Origin: Platanthera guangdongensis
Taxonomy: Eukaryota > Streptophyta > Magnoliopsida > Asparagales > Orchidaceae
Direction: 5' to 3'
Length of the DNA: 64,000 nt
Assembly: GCA_039583875.1 (NCBI GenBank)
Contig: CM077167.1
Coordinates: forward strand, 146,151,010 to 146,215,009
A program made the position numbers and the translations under genes. Positions 10,150 to 21,413 of this stretch are shown here, one piece after another. Numbering within the stretch: the stretch's first letter is position 1; every line of letters begins with the position of its first letter. A model generated the notes under the pieces. That model saw only the letters and a program-made list of their open reading frames with translations, had not been told where the DNA came from and did not search any database.

Positions 10150-11875
10150 CTACTTCAATTTCAACATACCTAATTCAAATTTGAAGGTGTTGAACTTGGC
10201 TTAATCCAGAGTCTTAATAAAGATGTCTGCCACTTGTTTGTCAGTGGGGACAAACTCAAAGCTGATATCTTCATTCTTAACATACTCTCTTATGAAGTGA
10301 TACATAATTTCAATATGCTTGGTCCTGTTATGTGAAACAGGATTCTTAGCTATTGAAATTGCAATAGAAGAATCATAATACATGTGGATTTTACTTATTT
10401 GGAGATTGTAGACTTGGAGTTAATTTTGAATCCATAGTAGATGTGCACATCAACTGCCACTGATATGGACTCTGATTCTGTAGTGGAGATGGCTACACTG
10501 GTCTACTTCTTGCTGCTCCTGACACTAGCCTTCTTCCTAGAAAATGACAGGTACCTGATGTGCTTTTTCTGTTTTCTTTGCAACCAACAAAATCTGCATC
10601 TGAATGCCATATTAGTTCAAAATCATTATTCATATGGTACCATAGAGCAAGATCAGGTGTGCCCTTAAGAAATCTTAGAATTCTTTTGTCAGTAGAATTG
10701 TGAGACTCTTTAGGGCATGCCTGGTACCTAGCACAAACACATGTAGCAAACATAATGTCTGGCCAACTAGTAGTCAAGTAAAGAAGTGAGCAAATTATTC
10801 CTCTATATAATATTTCATCAACTGGTTTCCCACTCTCATCCTTGTATATAGAAATACTTGACCTCATAGAAGTTTTCATTATAGAGGCACTCTCTATACC
10901 AAACTTCTGGATTTACTCCTTAGTGAACGTAGACTGAGAGATGAATAATCCATCCTCTGACTGTCTAACTTGGAGTCCTAAGAAGTACACGAGTTCACCC
11001 ATACTGGTCATTTTAAATTGCCCTTGCATAAGTTTAGTAAACCTTTTGCATAGGCCATCATTAGTAGGCCCAAAAATTATATTATCTACATAAATTTGGA
11101 CTAGGATTATCGTACCCTTGACTTCCCTTAGGAATAATGTCTTATCTATCTTTCCCTTTGAGAATTTGTTCGCACTAAGAAGGTAGATAGAGTTTCATAC
11201 CAAGCCATAGGTTCCTATTTAAACCCATATAAAGATTTTTTAAAATGAAATAGATAATCAGGGAAAGTAGGATTGACAAAACCTGATGGTTGCTTAACAT
11301 AGACCTCCTCTTTTAGTTCACAATTCAGGAAAGTTGTCTTAACATCCATCTGGTAGACATTAAATCCCGTGTATACATCATATACAAGGAATAACTTTAT
11401 GTCTTCAAGTCTAACAACTGGTGCAAATGTTTGATCAAAATCAATACTTTCATCTTGCATGTATCCTTTGAAAACCAGTCAAGCTTTGTTATTGACGACT
11501 ACATAATTTTCATCAAGCTTGTTAAAATTTATCCATTTTGTTATAATGATATTATGTCCATGAGGTCTGGAAACCAGCTTCCAGGCTTTGCATCTTTTGA
11601 ACTTGTTCAATTCCTCTTATATAGCTACAATTCAGAATTGGTTTATGTTGTCTTCTTCAAACTTCATGGGTTCAATCTGAGACAGAAAGATTGAATACAT
11701 TGCAATGTTATGGCTTCTGCTCTTAGTTGTTACACCGTGGCTTACATGTCCAATGATCAGATTTCTAGGATGATCTCTCAAGTGTCAGACAGCTGCTGGC
11801 ATTCTTTCTTCAACATCTTGACCTTCCACTTCAGGGTCATGAAGATCATCTTTTGTTTATAATCCACCTGAACCT
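10150..11875 (-). pseudogene. SIRE#1 pol remnant: INT-RT linker, RT, RNase H
   Basis: Minus strand. From the linker (HLRDHPRN..IIGHV near 11760) it passes to [35 protein letters not shown], and the active site reading YVDN where YVDD is usual (about 11080). RNase H gives SDADFVGCKENRKS, NPVSHNRTKHIEI and VADIFIKTLD, ending with TAG at 10150. Frames change several times and stops are frequent. The loss of the second catalytic Asp and the frameshifts make it inactive. Confidence 0.85.
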
Positions 11876-12024
11876 TGATAAGTAAAATATAAGATATTTT
11901 TAAATTGAAAATAAGTTGGATTTATAAATTAGGCGTTCTGTGTAATCTATCTCTTTTCATTTATATAATTCTTTTAAGGAAAGCGTACCTATCAAATAAT
12001 AGTATAGTATTTTCAAATATCATG

Positions 12025-13655
12025 TGTTGATTTTTGTGAAGTGGAAGTGGGTGACGGGACAGGCCGCGCGGCCTATGGCGGACAGCCTTGGCGGACTGGG
12101 CGGACTGGGCGGACTGAGGTTTGCGGCCTGGTGAAAAGTCTAGTGGAAGCCGGCTGTGTTCTGAGCGGGTTGTTGCATGGAGTCCGCGGTTTGGTGCGGC
12201 CTGGTATCTGCGGATAGAGAGGCTTGCGGACTGGTGCTTTGCTCAGTGGTCGCGGGTGCAAGCTTGTGCTGAAAGGCGGGTTGGCTCTTGTCCGCGGGAA
12301 GCTTGCGGACTGATGTGTCCGCGGTATTGGCTGTTGCGGACTAAGCTTAGAGCTTGGCTGAGGCCTTATCGAGCTCTGGTGTTACAGCAGGCGATTTACT
12401 GTGGAGACCAGTTGGTGGTCTGGTGTTTGGAGTCCGGGAGGAAGCTGCTGCGTTGGACAAGTGCGAGGAGCTCGCGGACTGGTTGCGGTCTGTGCTAGGG
12501 TGTTTGGCGGACGGGACTTTGTGTCCGCCATGCTCGCACTGGCCCTTGATGGTTTTGGACTTGGTCACACATTGTGCCAAGTTCATGGTGTCTGCCGTAT
12601 CCGCCAAGTCCGCTGTGAACGAGCGGACTGTTGCTGTTTGCCTTTGGTCGTGGACTTGTGGCGGATTGAGGTGTGGGTCTTGCGGACTGCCTCGGGTTGG
12701 TGCGGACAGCCATTGAAGGGGGTTGCTGTCCTGCAGTGGTTGGAGCTTTGCGGGCTGATGCCTTGTCCGCTTAGCTCAGGCGGACTGGAGAGGGTTCGTC
12801 AACGATTGCCGTGCTCCTGGCGGGTTTCCTTGGTATCCGGCTAAGTCCATGCGGACTCAGCGGACGGTGGTTGTATTCGCGCGGACTGAGGGTGGTGTCG
12901 CTATCTCTTGGGCGGTGACCACACTCCTCACCTTGCCTATAAATAGGACCCCCCTGGCACATCTACAGTAACCTAAGTAACTTGAGTGAACAATAAGTTG
13001 GGGTGTGCGAAGTGCTGCGGTCTGTGTTTGTCAGTCCGCGCAGATTGTTTCAGGCTGACGGTTTGTTGTGTGCAGGTCGCGCGGATAACTTCAAGGAGCC
13101 AGGAGTTTGGCTGTGACTTCGGTCAGTGCTTGGAAGTGTGCGGTCTCTGCGGACTCAGCAGGAGGTCGCTCTGCGGCTTGTCAGTTCTGTTTCATCTTTG
13201 CCAGCTTCAATAACCTGTCCGCCGGTTTCAGGCGGGTAGGGGAGTTCCTCAGTTCGGGTTCAGCAGGAGGCGAATAACGGTCTGTCCGCGCGACCTCGCG
13301 GTCTCGGCGGACTCCGTGGTATTCGGCGGATTGCAGCATAGCTTATGCGAGCTCAGCGGTCTCGGCGGTCTCGGCGACCTCGCGGTCTCGGCGGAATCTG
13401 GTGCTGTCCGCCCGGCTTGTTTTTTGGTTCTTTCTGTTTACAGCTGTAATACTAGCGAAATCATGTCTCGCTATGTATGCTTCGGATTGTAAAGAAGTGA
13501 ATGCATAATAAGACCTTCTTGTGCTTCCATTGTTTTGTTGGGTGCAACCTCTAGTCCTTGGGTTTTTTGCAGGTTCAGCGTGCGAACTGGGTAGTTCCGA
13601 AGATATTAATTTGGTGTTTGGGCTATCTTGCTGACGACGTTGAGAAAATTTAACA
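12025..13655 (+). repeat. Copia A 5' LTR
   Basis: 1631 bp, TGTTGA..AACA. U3 is packed with GCGGAC/GTCCGC motifs. A TATAAATA box lies at 12938-12945 (CTTGCCTATAAATAGGACC). The 5' LTR carries one extra GGGCGGACT unit near 12100 compared with the 3' LTR. Confidence 0.93.
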
Positions 13656-13668
13656 TGGTATCAGAGGC
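13656..13668 (+). promoter_or_regulatory. Copia A primer-binding site
   Basis: TGGTATCAGAGGC begins immediately after the LTR. It is complementary to the 3' end of plant initiator tRNA-Met, the usual primer in Ty1/copia elements. Confidence 0.93.
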
Positions 13669-13794
13669 AGGTTTCTGAGGTTGCTGGTTCAGTTGCGTGA
13701 GCAGAAGTCAGCCAGTGTTGTTACTCAGTGATTGAGTGGTGATCAACCTGTGTTGTTGCTCGGAGCTGCTGAAGGGTACCAACAGGTGATTGCA

Positions 13795-16287
13795 ATGGAA
13801 GGAAGCTTAGCAAGAGGTCTGGGCATTGAACTCCTAACGCCGACTAACTACAAGAAGTGGAAGTCGTGCATGAAGAGTTATCTTCTAGGCGAGGAGCTGT
13901 GGGAAGTCATCGGTGGAGACGATAGACAGGAAGTTACTGCTGCTTTCGGTACTGCTGAGCAGGTGAGGCTCTGGAGAAGAACTAATGCTAAGGCAGAGTT
14001 CGTTCTGAAGAGAGCTGTCTCTCCGGAACTGTTTGATCACATCATTGGGTGTGAGTCGGCTGCTGATATTTGGACAACCATTGATGAGTTGTTCAATAGG
14101 AAGAATGTAGCGCGGCTGCAGTTCCTGGAGAATGAGTTGGCCAGGGCAACTCAGGGAGACCTTTCCATCTCCAAGTACTTCTTAAAGATGAAGAGCTTGT
14201 GTGCTGAGCTGTCGGCACTGGATCCTGATGAGCCTATCTCTGAGGCAAAGATGAAAAGGCACATTATCCGCGGCTTGCGGAAGGAGTATGTGGCCTTTGT
14301 TACATCTGTTCAAGGATCGGCTACTCAGCCGTCGCTGCTGGAGCTGGAGAATCTGCTTGCCTCGCAGGAGAGCTTAGCAAGGCAGATGGCTGGAGTGAAT
14401 CTGAATCAGGAAGGCAGCGAGGCTCTCTTCTCAGGCAAGAAGAAGGGATGGGAAGGGAAGAAGAAGAAGAAGGTGCAGGCCGCTGTTGAGAAGGAGACTT
14501 CATCTTCGTATCCGCCGGAGAGGAGCAATGCTCCTAAGGACTGGAAGAAGAACTTGAAGTGCTACCGGTGTCATCAGCGAGGGCACTTCAAGCGGGACTG
14601 CAAGGTCAAACTGCAGCCTGGGCATGCTGCGGGAAAGGAGGAAGCTTGCTCGCGAAGTGAAGAAGCAGAATGGGGAGGAGCTTTCATGACGGGCACTTGT
14701 GTCCGGGCCTTATCTGCTGAGGAATTCAACAGCGAGTGGATCGTCGACTCTGGGTGTGGTCATCACCTCACCGGAGACAAATCGAAGTTCACATCCATGC
14801 AGGCTTACTCAGGTAATGAAGCTATTATCACTGCTGATAATACTGTTTATGCAGTAGAGAAGGAGGGGGTCGTGTCTTTGGGTAGTGATCAGGGGCCACT
14901 CACGTTAAGGAGTGTATATCACGTGCCGGGCATGAAAAAGAACCTCTTCTCGGTGACCAACGCGGTGGACGCTGGGTATCACGTTCTGTTTGGGCCAACA
15001 GACGTGAGGTTCCTTCGCAACGTATCAGCAGTAAAGGCTGATGTTGCTCATGTTGGGAGGAGGGTGAAAAACTTGTTTGTTCTTTCCACCAGTGCCTATG
15101 TTGATAGGATGAGGGCCAATGATAGTGCGGCTATCTGGCATGAGAGGCTGGGGCATGTTGGCATGGACAAGCTGAAGGCAATGGCTAGTAGAAGTCTGGT
15201 GAGGGGGTTGCCGATGTTGTCCTCCTTTGGTGATGGACTTGTTTGTGCGGGCTGTCAATACGGTAAGGCACATCGCCTTCCGTTTGATAAATCTCAAACA
15301 AGGAGCAAGAAACCATTGGAGTATATTCATGGCGACCTGATGGGACCGACTGTTACTGCCAGCCTTGGTGGAAGCAAATACATGCTTGTCTTGGTTGATG
15401 ACTACTCAAGGTATACTTGGGTGTACTTCTTAAAGGAGAAGTCGGAAGCCTTCCGTTTGTTCGTGGAGTTCAAGGAGTTGGTAGAAGGCCGGCTTGGCTT
15501 GTGGGTTAAGAAGTTTAGAACTGATAACGGAGGAGAATTTGTTTCCTCCGAGTTTTCTAACTTCTGCAGGAAGCACGGGATCCAACGAGAGCTTACTTGT
15601 GCTCACACTCCACAACAGAATGGGGTAGCGGAGCGGAAGATCCATCATTTGACGGAAACCTGCAAATGCTGGCTTCATGCGAAAGATATCCCAAGGTCCT
15701 TTTGGGCGGAGGGAATGTCTTGTGCTGCTTATGTTATCAACCGGATGCCACTCAGCCCTATCAACATGAAGACTCCTATTGAGCTGTTGCTGAAGGAGAA
15801 GCCGAGTGTTGAACACCTTAGGGTGTTCGGTTCAACTTGCTATGTGCATGTCCCGGATGCTTCACGGACAAAGCTGGATGCGAAGGCAAGGAAACTTGTC
15901 TTTGTTGGCTACGATGAACGGAAGAAGGGATGGAAATGCATGGACCCTGTGACGAAGAAGTTCGTGGTGTCAAGAGACATTGTCTTTGACGAGCTGACGT
16001 CATATGGAGGTGGCTCGGTGGAGCTTACCGTAAGTAGCAAGGTTGAGGAAGCACCGGTGGAGGCTGCTGAAGGCTTGGAAGAGGAGCTTGCTGTTTCACC
16101 AGCAGCTCCTGTTGCTTCGAACTCCGAGGCTGAGCCTTCTGGCTCAGGAAACAGGGGGAGCACTGCTCAATGCTTGCCCCAGGTAGGAGTGGAGCCTGAA
16201 GAAGCAACGGAAGCCGTGAGCAAGGAGCCATGTCTTCGGAGATCGAAGAGGGTGGTTAAGCCACCGGCTCGGGTACACGGATGCTGA
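13795..16287 (+). CDS. Copia A Gag-protease-integrase polyprotein, RT lost
   Basis: The first ATG of the open frame is at 13795; the frame extends upstream only through non-ATG codons. It encodes 830 residues without a stop. Gag comes first ([18 protein letters not shown] near residue 12; [15 protein letters not shown]), then a zinc knuckle [14 protein letters not shown] at about residue 255. Protease has VDSGCGHH near residue 320. Integrase has WHERLGH and CAGCQYGK (zinc site), [21 protein letters not shown] and [10 protein letters not shown] (catalytic D, D, E). The C-terminal [15 protein letters not shown] normally precedes RT. A deletion then shifts the frame and TGA follows. The intact frame contrasts with all neighbouring elements. 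Confidence 0.92.
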   Translation: MEGSLARGLGIELLTPTNYKKWKSCMKSYLLGEELWEVIGGDDRQEVTAAFGTAEQVRLWRRTNAKAEFVLKRAVSPELFDHIIGCESAADIWTTIDELFNRKNVARLQFLENELARATQGDLSISKYFLKMKSLCAELSALDPDEPISEAKMKRHIIRGLRKEYVAFVTSVQGSATQPSLLELENLLASQESLARQMAGVNLNQEGSEALFSGKKKGWEGKKKKKVQAAVEKETSSSYPPERSNAPKDWKKNLKCYRCHQRGHFKRDCKVKLQPGHAAGKEEACSRSEEAEWGGAFMTGTCVRALSAEEFNSEWIVDSGCGHHLTGDKSKFTSMQAYSGNEAIITADNTVYAVEKEGVVSLGSDQGPLTLRSVYHVPGMKKNLFSVTNAVDAGYHVLFGPTDVRFLRNVSAVKADVAHVGRRVKNLFVLSTSAYVDRMRANDSAAIWHERLGHVGMDKLKAMASRSLVRGLPMLSSFGDGLVCAGCQYGKAHRLPFDKSQTRSKKPLEYIHGDLMGPTVTASLGGSKYMLVLVDDYSRYTWVYFLKEKSEAFRLFVEFKELVEGRLGLWVKKFRTDNGGEFVSSEFSNFCRKHGIQRELTCAHTPQQNGVAERKIHHLTETCKCWLHAKDIPRSFWAEGMSCAAYVINRMPLSPINMKTPIELLLKEKPSVEHLRVFGSTCYVHVPDASRTKLDAKARKLVFVGYDERKKGWKCMDPVTKKFVVSRDIVFDELTSYGGGSVELTVSSKVEEAPVEAAEGLEEELAVSPAAPVASNSEAEPSGSGNRGSTAQCLPQVGVEPEEATEAVSKEPCLRRSKRVVKPPARVHGC

Positions 16288-16753
16288 CTATGGCGGTGAT
16301 TCGGATGATCGAAGGTCTACTTCAGGTTATGTGTTCACTTGCGGATCAGATAGCATCTCGTGGTGTAGCAAGAAGCAGGACTCAGTGTTGGTTTCAACCA
16401 CGGAGGCGGAGTATAAGGCTTCGGCCTTGGCTGCTCGGGAAGCCGTTTGGTTGAGGAGGCTTATAGAGGATATCCATGAAGAAGTGCAAGGGCCTACTTT
16501 ACTCCGGGGTGACAATGAGAGTGCTCTCAAACTGGTAAACAATCCAGTGTGTCACGCCAGGACCAAGCATATAGAGATTGATCACCATTTCATCAGGGAG
16601 AAGGTGTTGGAAGGATCTCTGCTGGTCGGACATGTTCGGAGTGAAGATAATCTTGCTGACATCTTCACGAAGCCACTGTCGAAGGGGCCTTTTGAACGCT
16701 TGCGCAGCTTGCTGGGCTTGGTCACCACTTCTCACTTCAAGGGGGAGTGTTGA
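16271..16753 (+). pseudogene. Copia A RNase H C-terminal remnant
   Basis: In a different frame from the upstream ORF, sequence resumes with [20 protein letters not shown], continues with [34 protein letters not shown] and [10 protein letters not shown], and stops at TGA 16751-16753. RT and the first part of RNase H, about 1.5 kb in related elements, are missing. The stop lies within the first six bases of the 3' LTR. The last ~160 residues have no stops. There is no own start codon at the junction, so translation is unlikely. Confidence 0.88.
16735..16747 (+). promoter_or_regulatory. Copia A polypurine tract
   Basis: CTTCAAGGGGGAG directly precedes the 3' LTR start TGTTGA at 16748. Confidence 0.9.
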
Positions 16754-18369
16754 TTTTTGTGAAGTGGAAGTGGGTGACGGGACAGGCCGCGCGGCCTATG
16801 GCGGACAGCCTTGGCGGACTGGGCGGACTGAGGTTTGCGGCCTGGTGAAAAGTCTAGTGGAAGCCGGCTGTGTTCTGAGCGGGTTGTTGCATGGAGTCCG
16901 CGGTTTGGTGCGGCCTGGTATCTACGGATAGAGAGGCTTGCGGACCGGTGCTTTGCTCAGTGGTCGCGGGTGCAAGCTTGTGCTGAAAGGCGGGTTGGCT
17001 CTTGTCCGCGGGAAGCTTGCGGACTGATGTGTCCGCGGTATTGGCTGTTGCGGACTAAGCTTAGAGCTTGGCTGAGGCCTTGTCGAGCTCTGGTGTTACA
17101 GCAGGCGATTTGCTATGGAGACCAGTTGGCGGTCTGGTGTTTGGAGTCCGGGAGGAAGCTGCTGCGTTGGACAAGTGCGAGGAGCTCGCGGACTGGTTGC
17201 GGTCTGTGCTAGGGTGTTTGGCGGACGGGACTTTGTGTCCGCCATGTTCGCACTGGCCCTTGATGGTTTTGGACTTGGTCACACATTGTGCCAAGTTCAT
17301 GGTGTCCGCCGTATCCGCCAAGTCCGCTGTGACCGGGCGGACTGTTGCTGTTTGCCTTTGGTCGTGGACTTGTGGCGGATTGAGGTGTGGGTCTTGCGGA
17401 CTGCCTCGGGTTGGTGCGGACAGCCATTGAAGGGGGTTGCTGTCCTGCAGTGGTTGGAGCTTTGCGGGCTGATGCCTTGTCCGCTTAGCTCAGGCGGACT
17501 GGAGAGGGTTCGTCAACGGTTGCCGTGCTCCTGGCGGGTTTCCTTGTTATCCGGCTAAGTCCATGCGGACTCAGCGGACGGTGGTTGTATTCGCGCGGAC
17601 TGAGGGTGGTGTCGCTATCTCTTGGGCGGTGACCACACTCCTCACCTTGCCTATAAATAGGACCCCCCTGGCACATCTACAGTAACCTAAGTAACTTAAG
17701 TGAACAGTAAGTTGGGGTGTGCGAAGTGCTGCGGTCTGTGTTTGTCAGTCCGCGCGGATTGTTTCAGGCTGACGGTTTGCTGTGTGCAGGTCGCGCGGAT
17801 AACTTCAAGGAGCCAGGAGTTTGGCTGTGACTTCGGTCAGTGCTTGGAAGTGTGCGGTCTCTGCGGACTCAGCAGGAGGTCGCTCTGCGGCTTGTCAGTT
17901 CTGTTTCATCTTTGCCAGCTTCAATAACCTGTCCGCCGGTTTCAGGCGGGTAGGGGAGTTCCTCAGTTCGGGTTCAGCAGGAGGCGAATAACGGTCTGTC
18001 CGCGCGGCCTCGCGGTCTCGGCGGACTCCATGGTATTCGGCGGATTGCAGTATAGCTTGGGCGAGCTCAGCGGTCTCGGCGGTCTCGGCGAGCTCGCGGT
18101 CTCGGCGGACTCCGGTGCTGTCCGCCCGGCTTGTTTTTTGGTTCTTTCTGTTTACAGCTGTAATACTAGCGAAATCATGTCTCGCTATGTATGCCTCGGA
18201 TTGTAAAGAAGTGAATACATAATAAGACCTTCTTGTGCTTCCATTGTTTTGTTGGGTGCAACCTCTAGTCCTTGGGTTTTCCGCAGGTTCAGCGTGCGAA
18301 CTGGGTAGTTCCGAAGATATTAATTTGGTGTTTGGGCTATCTTGCTGACCACGTTGAGAAAATTTAACA
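16748..18369 (+). repeat. Copia A 3' LTR
   Basis: 1622 bp and collinear with the 5' LTR; TATAAATA at 17652-17659. It ends TTTAACA followed by the TSD TCATG. Confidence 0.93.
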
Positions 18370-18870
18370 TCATGGTCATATTTTTCCATGGATCTGTGTC
18401 AAGTACTCTACTTTAAGGAAAAGAACTATTATTTTATCGAAAAGATTTATGAGTTTGTTTTGAAAATGAAAATAAAAGTAACACGTAGGGTTTTAAAAAT
18501 ATATGAGGTTGAGAGTCCTTGATTTTGATTTACTTTGGAAAATACTTTTTTTTAATAAGATAAACTCTACTTTTTATTAATTAAAATACTTGACCGTGGA
18601 GGTTCCCTAAATATGAGTGTACCTCTATCAAGGATACATCCAACTGTGATTACATACTTTGACTGAACTTTCATATCTAATCAAAAATACCTTAATTCAC
18701 GCTTTACATTGTGAACCCCGCTATTGACCTCCTACTAGTTTTCGAAGGTTCAACCTGTGAGGCTTACATTCTTCTCTTTCGAGAATGAGACACTGTTTCT
18801 CTTTAACTGTGAATGATCAATTTCTTGGTAAATCTTAAGTTTTTAATTTAGAAAATAGGGTTTTTCAAAC

Positions 18871-19175
18871 GCAGAACTAATATCTTTCCCAAAGCTCATC
18901 TCAATCGAGTGCTAAAAGGTTATTAGCCTCTCATTGGGATGAGGGTGGTGGTAGAAAATTAAAAGACTTATAATAAAAGTGCAGAAATAATATCCGTCCC
19001 AAAGTATCTCAGTTGATGCTAATAAGTTATTAGCCTCTCAATTGGGATAAAAGTGGTAGTAATAAAATTAAAAGACTTATAAAAGTGCAGAAATAGTATC
19101 CATCCCAACCATCTTAATCAAGCGCTAAAAAGATTTTACCCTCTCATTCGGGATGGGGGTGGTAGTAAAAAGAAA
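18871..19175 (+). repeat. Three ~107-bp tandem units in the Athila LTR
   Basis: Units start at about 18871, 18981 and 19086 with GCAGAA followed by ATATC or GTATC. Each contains TATTAGCCTCTCA or a variant and GGGATG/GGGATAA..GGTGGTAGTA, separated by AAATTAAAAGACTTATAA. There is no coding potential. Confidence 0.85.
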
Positions 19176-20227
19176 GAAAAAAAAATGAAAAGTAATTACG
19201 CACACACCCTTTCTCAACAAAAATGAAAGCTAAGTTAAAAGCAATAAGAGATGAAGAAGTACATGAAAACTGTAATTTTATTACTTAAAAAGTGTTACAT
19301 ACGAGGAAACCCAAACTAAGGTTAGGATAATATCACTCAAAAGCTACATATAAACACTATATAGAACTATTCAGAACTCTATAATTTATTCCTTAACCTC
19401 TGCCTTGGCCCTCCTTTTATAGCCGAAATTCTGAGGTACACGCCCCCTTACACGCCCTCCTAGGGTGTGTCGCCTGGGCATGACGCTGATGTGGCTGGTT
19501 TGGATAGAATTTCCGACGATTTCTGGATTGGATTGAAAGTACACAGGCATGACTTGAAGGTCATGGGCTTGTATGCCGGGCGTGACTGCATGGCGTGGCA
19601 GCTTAGCTTCTTTTGGGCATGACAACTAGCTTCTTGCTTGGTCACAGCTGAGGTCACAAGGGTGACACCAAGCATACGAGCAGGTAAGTCGTGCAAGACT
19701 CGAGCTTGCTTGCTTTAAACTTCGATATAAGGCGACAACTTGCCTTCTGCTTGGTCACGGGTGATGTCACAATTGTGACACCTGACACACGGGCGTATAA
19801 CCCGGTAGTTTCACTTGATGCCCGAAATTTGTCGAACTACTGGAATTGCAGGATTTAAAGTTACACGCCCTAGATCACGGGCATGACCTAGGGGCGTGAC
19901 TTATGCATTTTTGTCGAATTCCCCCAAATCTCCAGAAATACCTGTAGGGTACAAAACAGATTAAGTTAGAACTAAAAATCAAAAAGAAACTATTTATTTA
20001 GATATGTATATAATATAATTACATTTTTTATTAAAATAAAACAAAAAATACAATTAAAAAATATATATTTTGCTACTCATCAAATACCTTCATACTTAAG
20101 CTTTGTTGTTCTAGAGCAAAAGTATAAGTTTATTATACAAACAATTATAAAATTTCTAATTCCACTATCAATTTATTAAATCAAGGGAAAATAGACATAA
20201 AGATCCAGAATATAAAGCATTAAGTTC

Positions 20228-21399
20228 TGTTGGAGTTACCATGGTGATCTGGAAGTGGTCAAACATATAATCTCACTGCCAACGCGATATGAGCCTGCAG
20301 GGTCGCACATAAGAGATGTGGAGAAGTTGGATGATTGACTGTGTTGGTAAAGGTTACCAATCACCGACCTGAATGGGGTTATGGGCAAAGTGTTGCCTTA
20401 AAGAATCATCGGGTTGGACAAATGTTGCCTTGAAGGACTGGTAAGAATAGTCGACCGAGGGTCGACGAGAATCGTCGAGAATGGTTCTCTGATTTTCGCC
20501 GATCGACGAGAATCGTCGAGAATGGTTCTCTGATTCTCGCCGATCGACGAGAATCGTTACTATGATTCTCGACGATCGACGAGGATCGTCGACCGCAGGT
20601 CGACGGTCGACGAGTATAGTCCACCCCGCGTTTGGCGAGAATTGTCGAGTAGTGTACTCTGATTCTCGCCGATCCTAGGTGTTACTCGTCGACTGATTCT
20701 CGAAGTATCTGTTTGTGATTCTCGCCGACTGATTCTCGCCGATCCTTACTGATTCTCGCCGATTGATTCTCACCGAATCTGCTTGGTGATTCTCGCCGAT
20801 TCTGGAACCCTAATTTTCTGGGTGGTCTGCGGATAGCGATTGACCTAAGTCTATTTATGCCTTCGGTATAAAAGGGACACTTAGGGTTTTCGGGTATTAT
20901 GCTTAAGTTTTTTGACAGCCGATCGAACCGAACCCGCGACGGAAGCGTTCCGCCCTTTCGTTCGCTCCGCCGATCCCGAATCCCGCCGACGGAAGGGTTC
21001 CGCCGCCGTGATCGCTTCGTTGACCTCCTCTTCTCCGGCGACTGTCGCTGGTGTTGCGTTTCCTGGCGCGGACCTAGCAGTCCGTGGAATAGCAAGGTGC
21101 GGTCTTTCTCCTTCCCGATTTTCCGTGCGACGGAAAGATCGGTGTTCTCCCGCTCGTGTGGACCTCTGTAGAGACGTGGATATTATTCCACGTAGAACTC
21201 GCCACCAGCAAGAACCGGAAGCTAGGAGCATCTCCGTTGAGTTGTGACTCAACGCCACCGAGGTAATTTTTGCCTAGTTGTTTGTTAACTTCTTGATTCA
21301 ACTACCATGGCCCGATCCCATTTCTTTTGGGTTTTCTTGATGTTTTATTCTTCCGCTGCATGCACAAGTGTTGTGCCATCCTCATAGAGAAACCCATCA
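20228..21399 (+). repeat. Copia B 5' LTR
   Basis: 1172 bp. U3 has GTCGACGAGAATCGTCGAG-type repeats at 20450-20640 and many GATTCTCGCCGAT units at 20640-20800. TATAAAAG lies at 20867-20874. Downstream is a GC-rich leader (20890-21240) that gives long but meaningless open frames on both strands. Confidence 0.93.
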
Positions 21400-21400
21400 G

Positions 21401-21413
21401 TGGTATCAGAGCC
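21401..21413 (+). promoter_or_regulatory. Copia B primer-binding site
   Basis: TGGTATCAGAGCC, one base after the LTR end; initiator tRNA-Met type. Confidence 0.93.

Larger units (their letters stand above)
9272..11875 (-). mobile_element. SIRE#1: truncated Ty1/copia element of SIRE/Maximus type
   Basis: On the minus strand the order is the INT-RT linker (cut at 11875), RT, RNase H, a non-coding gap with a TA microsatellite, a TATA box, and the extra third ORF (cut at about 9272). A copia pol followed by an additional long ORF is characteristic of the SIRE/Maximus lineage. The upstream half (gag, PR, INT) is missing here because an Athila-type LTR begins at 11876. The break is an insertion point, so the missing part may lie beyond the window. 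Confidence 0.8.
12025..18369 (+). mobile_element. Copia A: complete Ty1/copia element lacking RT
   Basis: The 6345-bp element has two LTRs (TGTTGA..TTAACA), a PBS, an ORF, a polypurine tract, and an exact 5-bp TSD, TCATG, at 12020-12024 and 18370-18374. It contains Gag, protease and integrase in one open frame, but pol jumps directly from the end of integrase to the end of RNase H. The LTRs differ by about thirty substitutions plus small indels by eye, about 2%, so it is young. It can only move if RT is supplied in trans. I do not assign a clade. Confidence 0.93.
11876..20082 (-). repeat. 3' LTR of the Athila-type element, split by copia A
   Basis: Read on the minus strand, the LTR starts TGATGAGTAGCA at 20082 and ends ACTTATCA at 11876. 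Subtracting copia A and its duplicated TSD leaves about 1.86 kb. The start is like that of the solo LTR at 6472. U3 (about 19435-19905) contains ACACGCCC/GGGCGTG-type motifs; the body is AT-rich. The boundary at 11876 is inferred from the loss of SIRE#1 coding similarity and the TG/CA ends. Confidence 0.6.

Noticed and set aside
12121..12844. Overlapping long open frames on both strands in copia A LTRs (repeated at 16835-17558)
   Set aside because: They sit in the GC-rich U3 array, are duplicated because the LTR is duplicated, and resemble no protein.
13656..13668. tRNA-like TGGTATCAGAG sequences (also at 21401 and 39074)
   Set aside because: They are primer-binding sites directly after LTRs; no tRNA cloverleaf is present.
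20881..21258. Arg/Ser-rich open frames on both strands in copia B LTRs (repeated at 27978-28355)
   Set aside because: GC-rich leader of the LTR; the frames overlap each other and have no domain.
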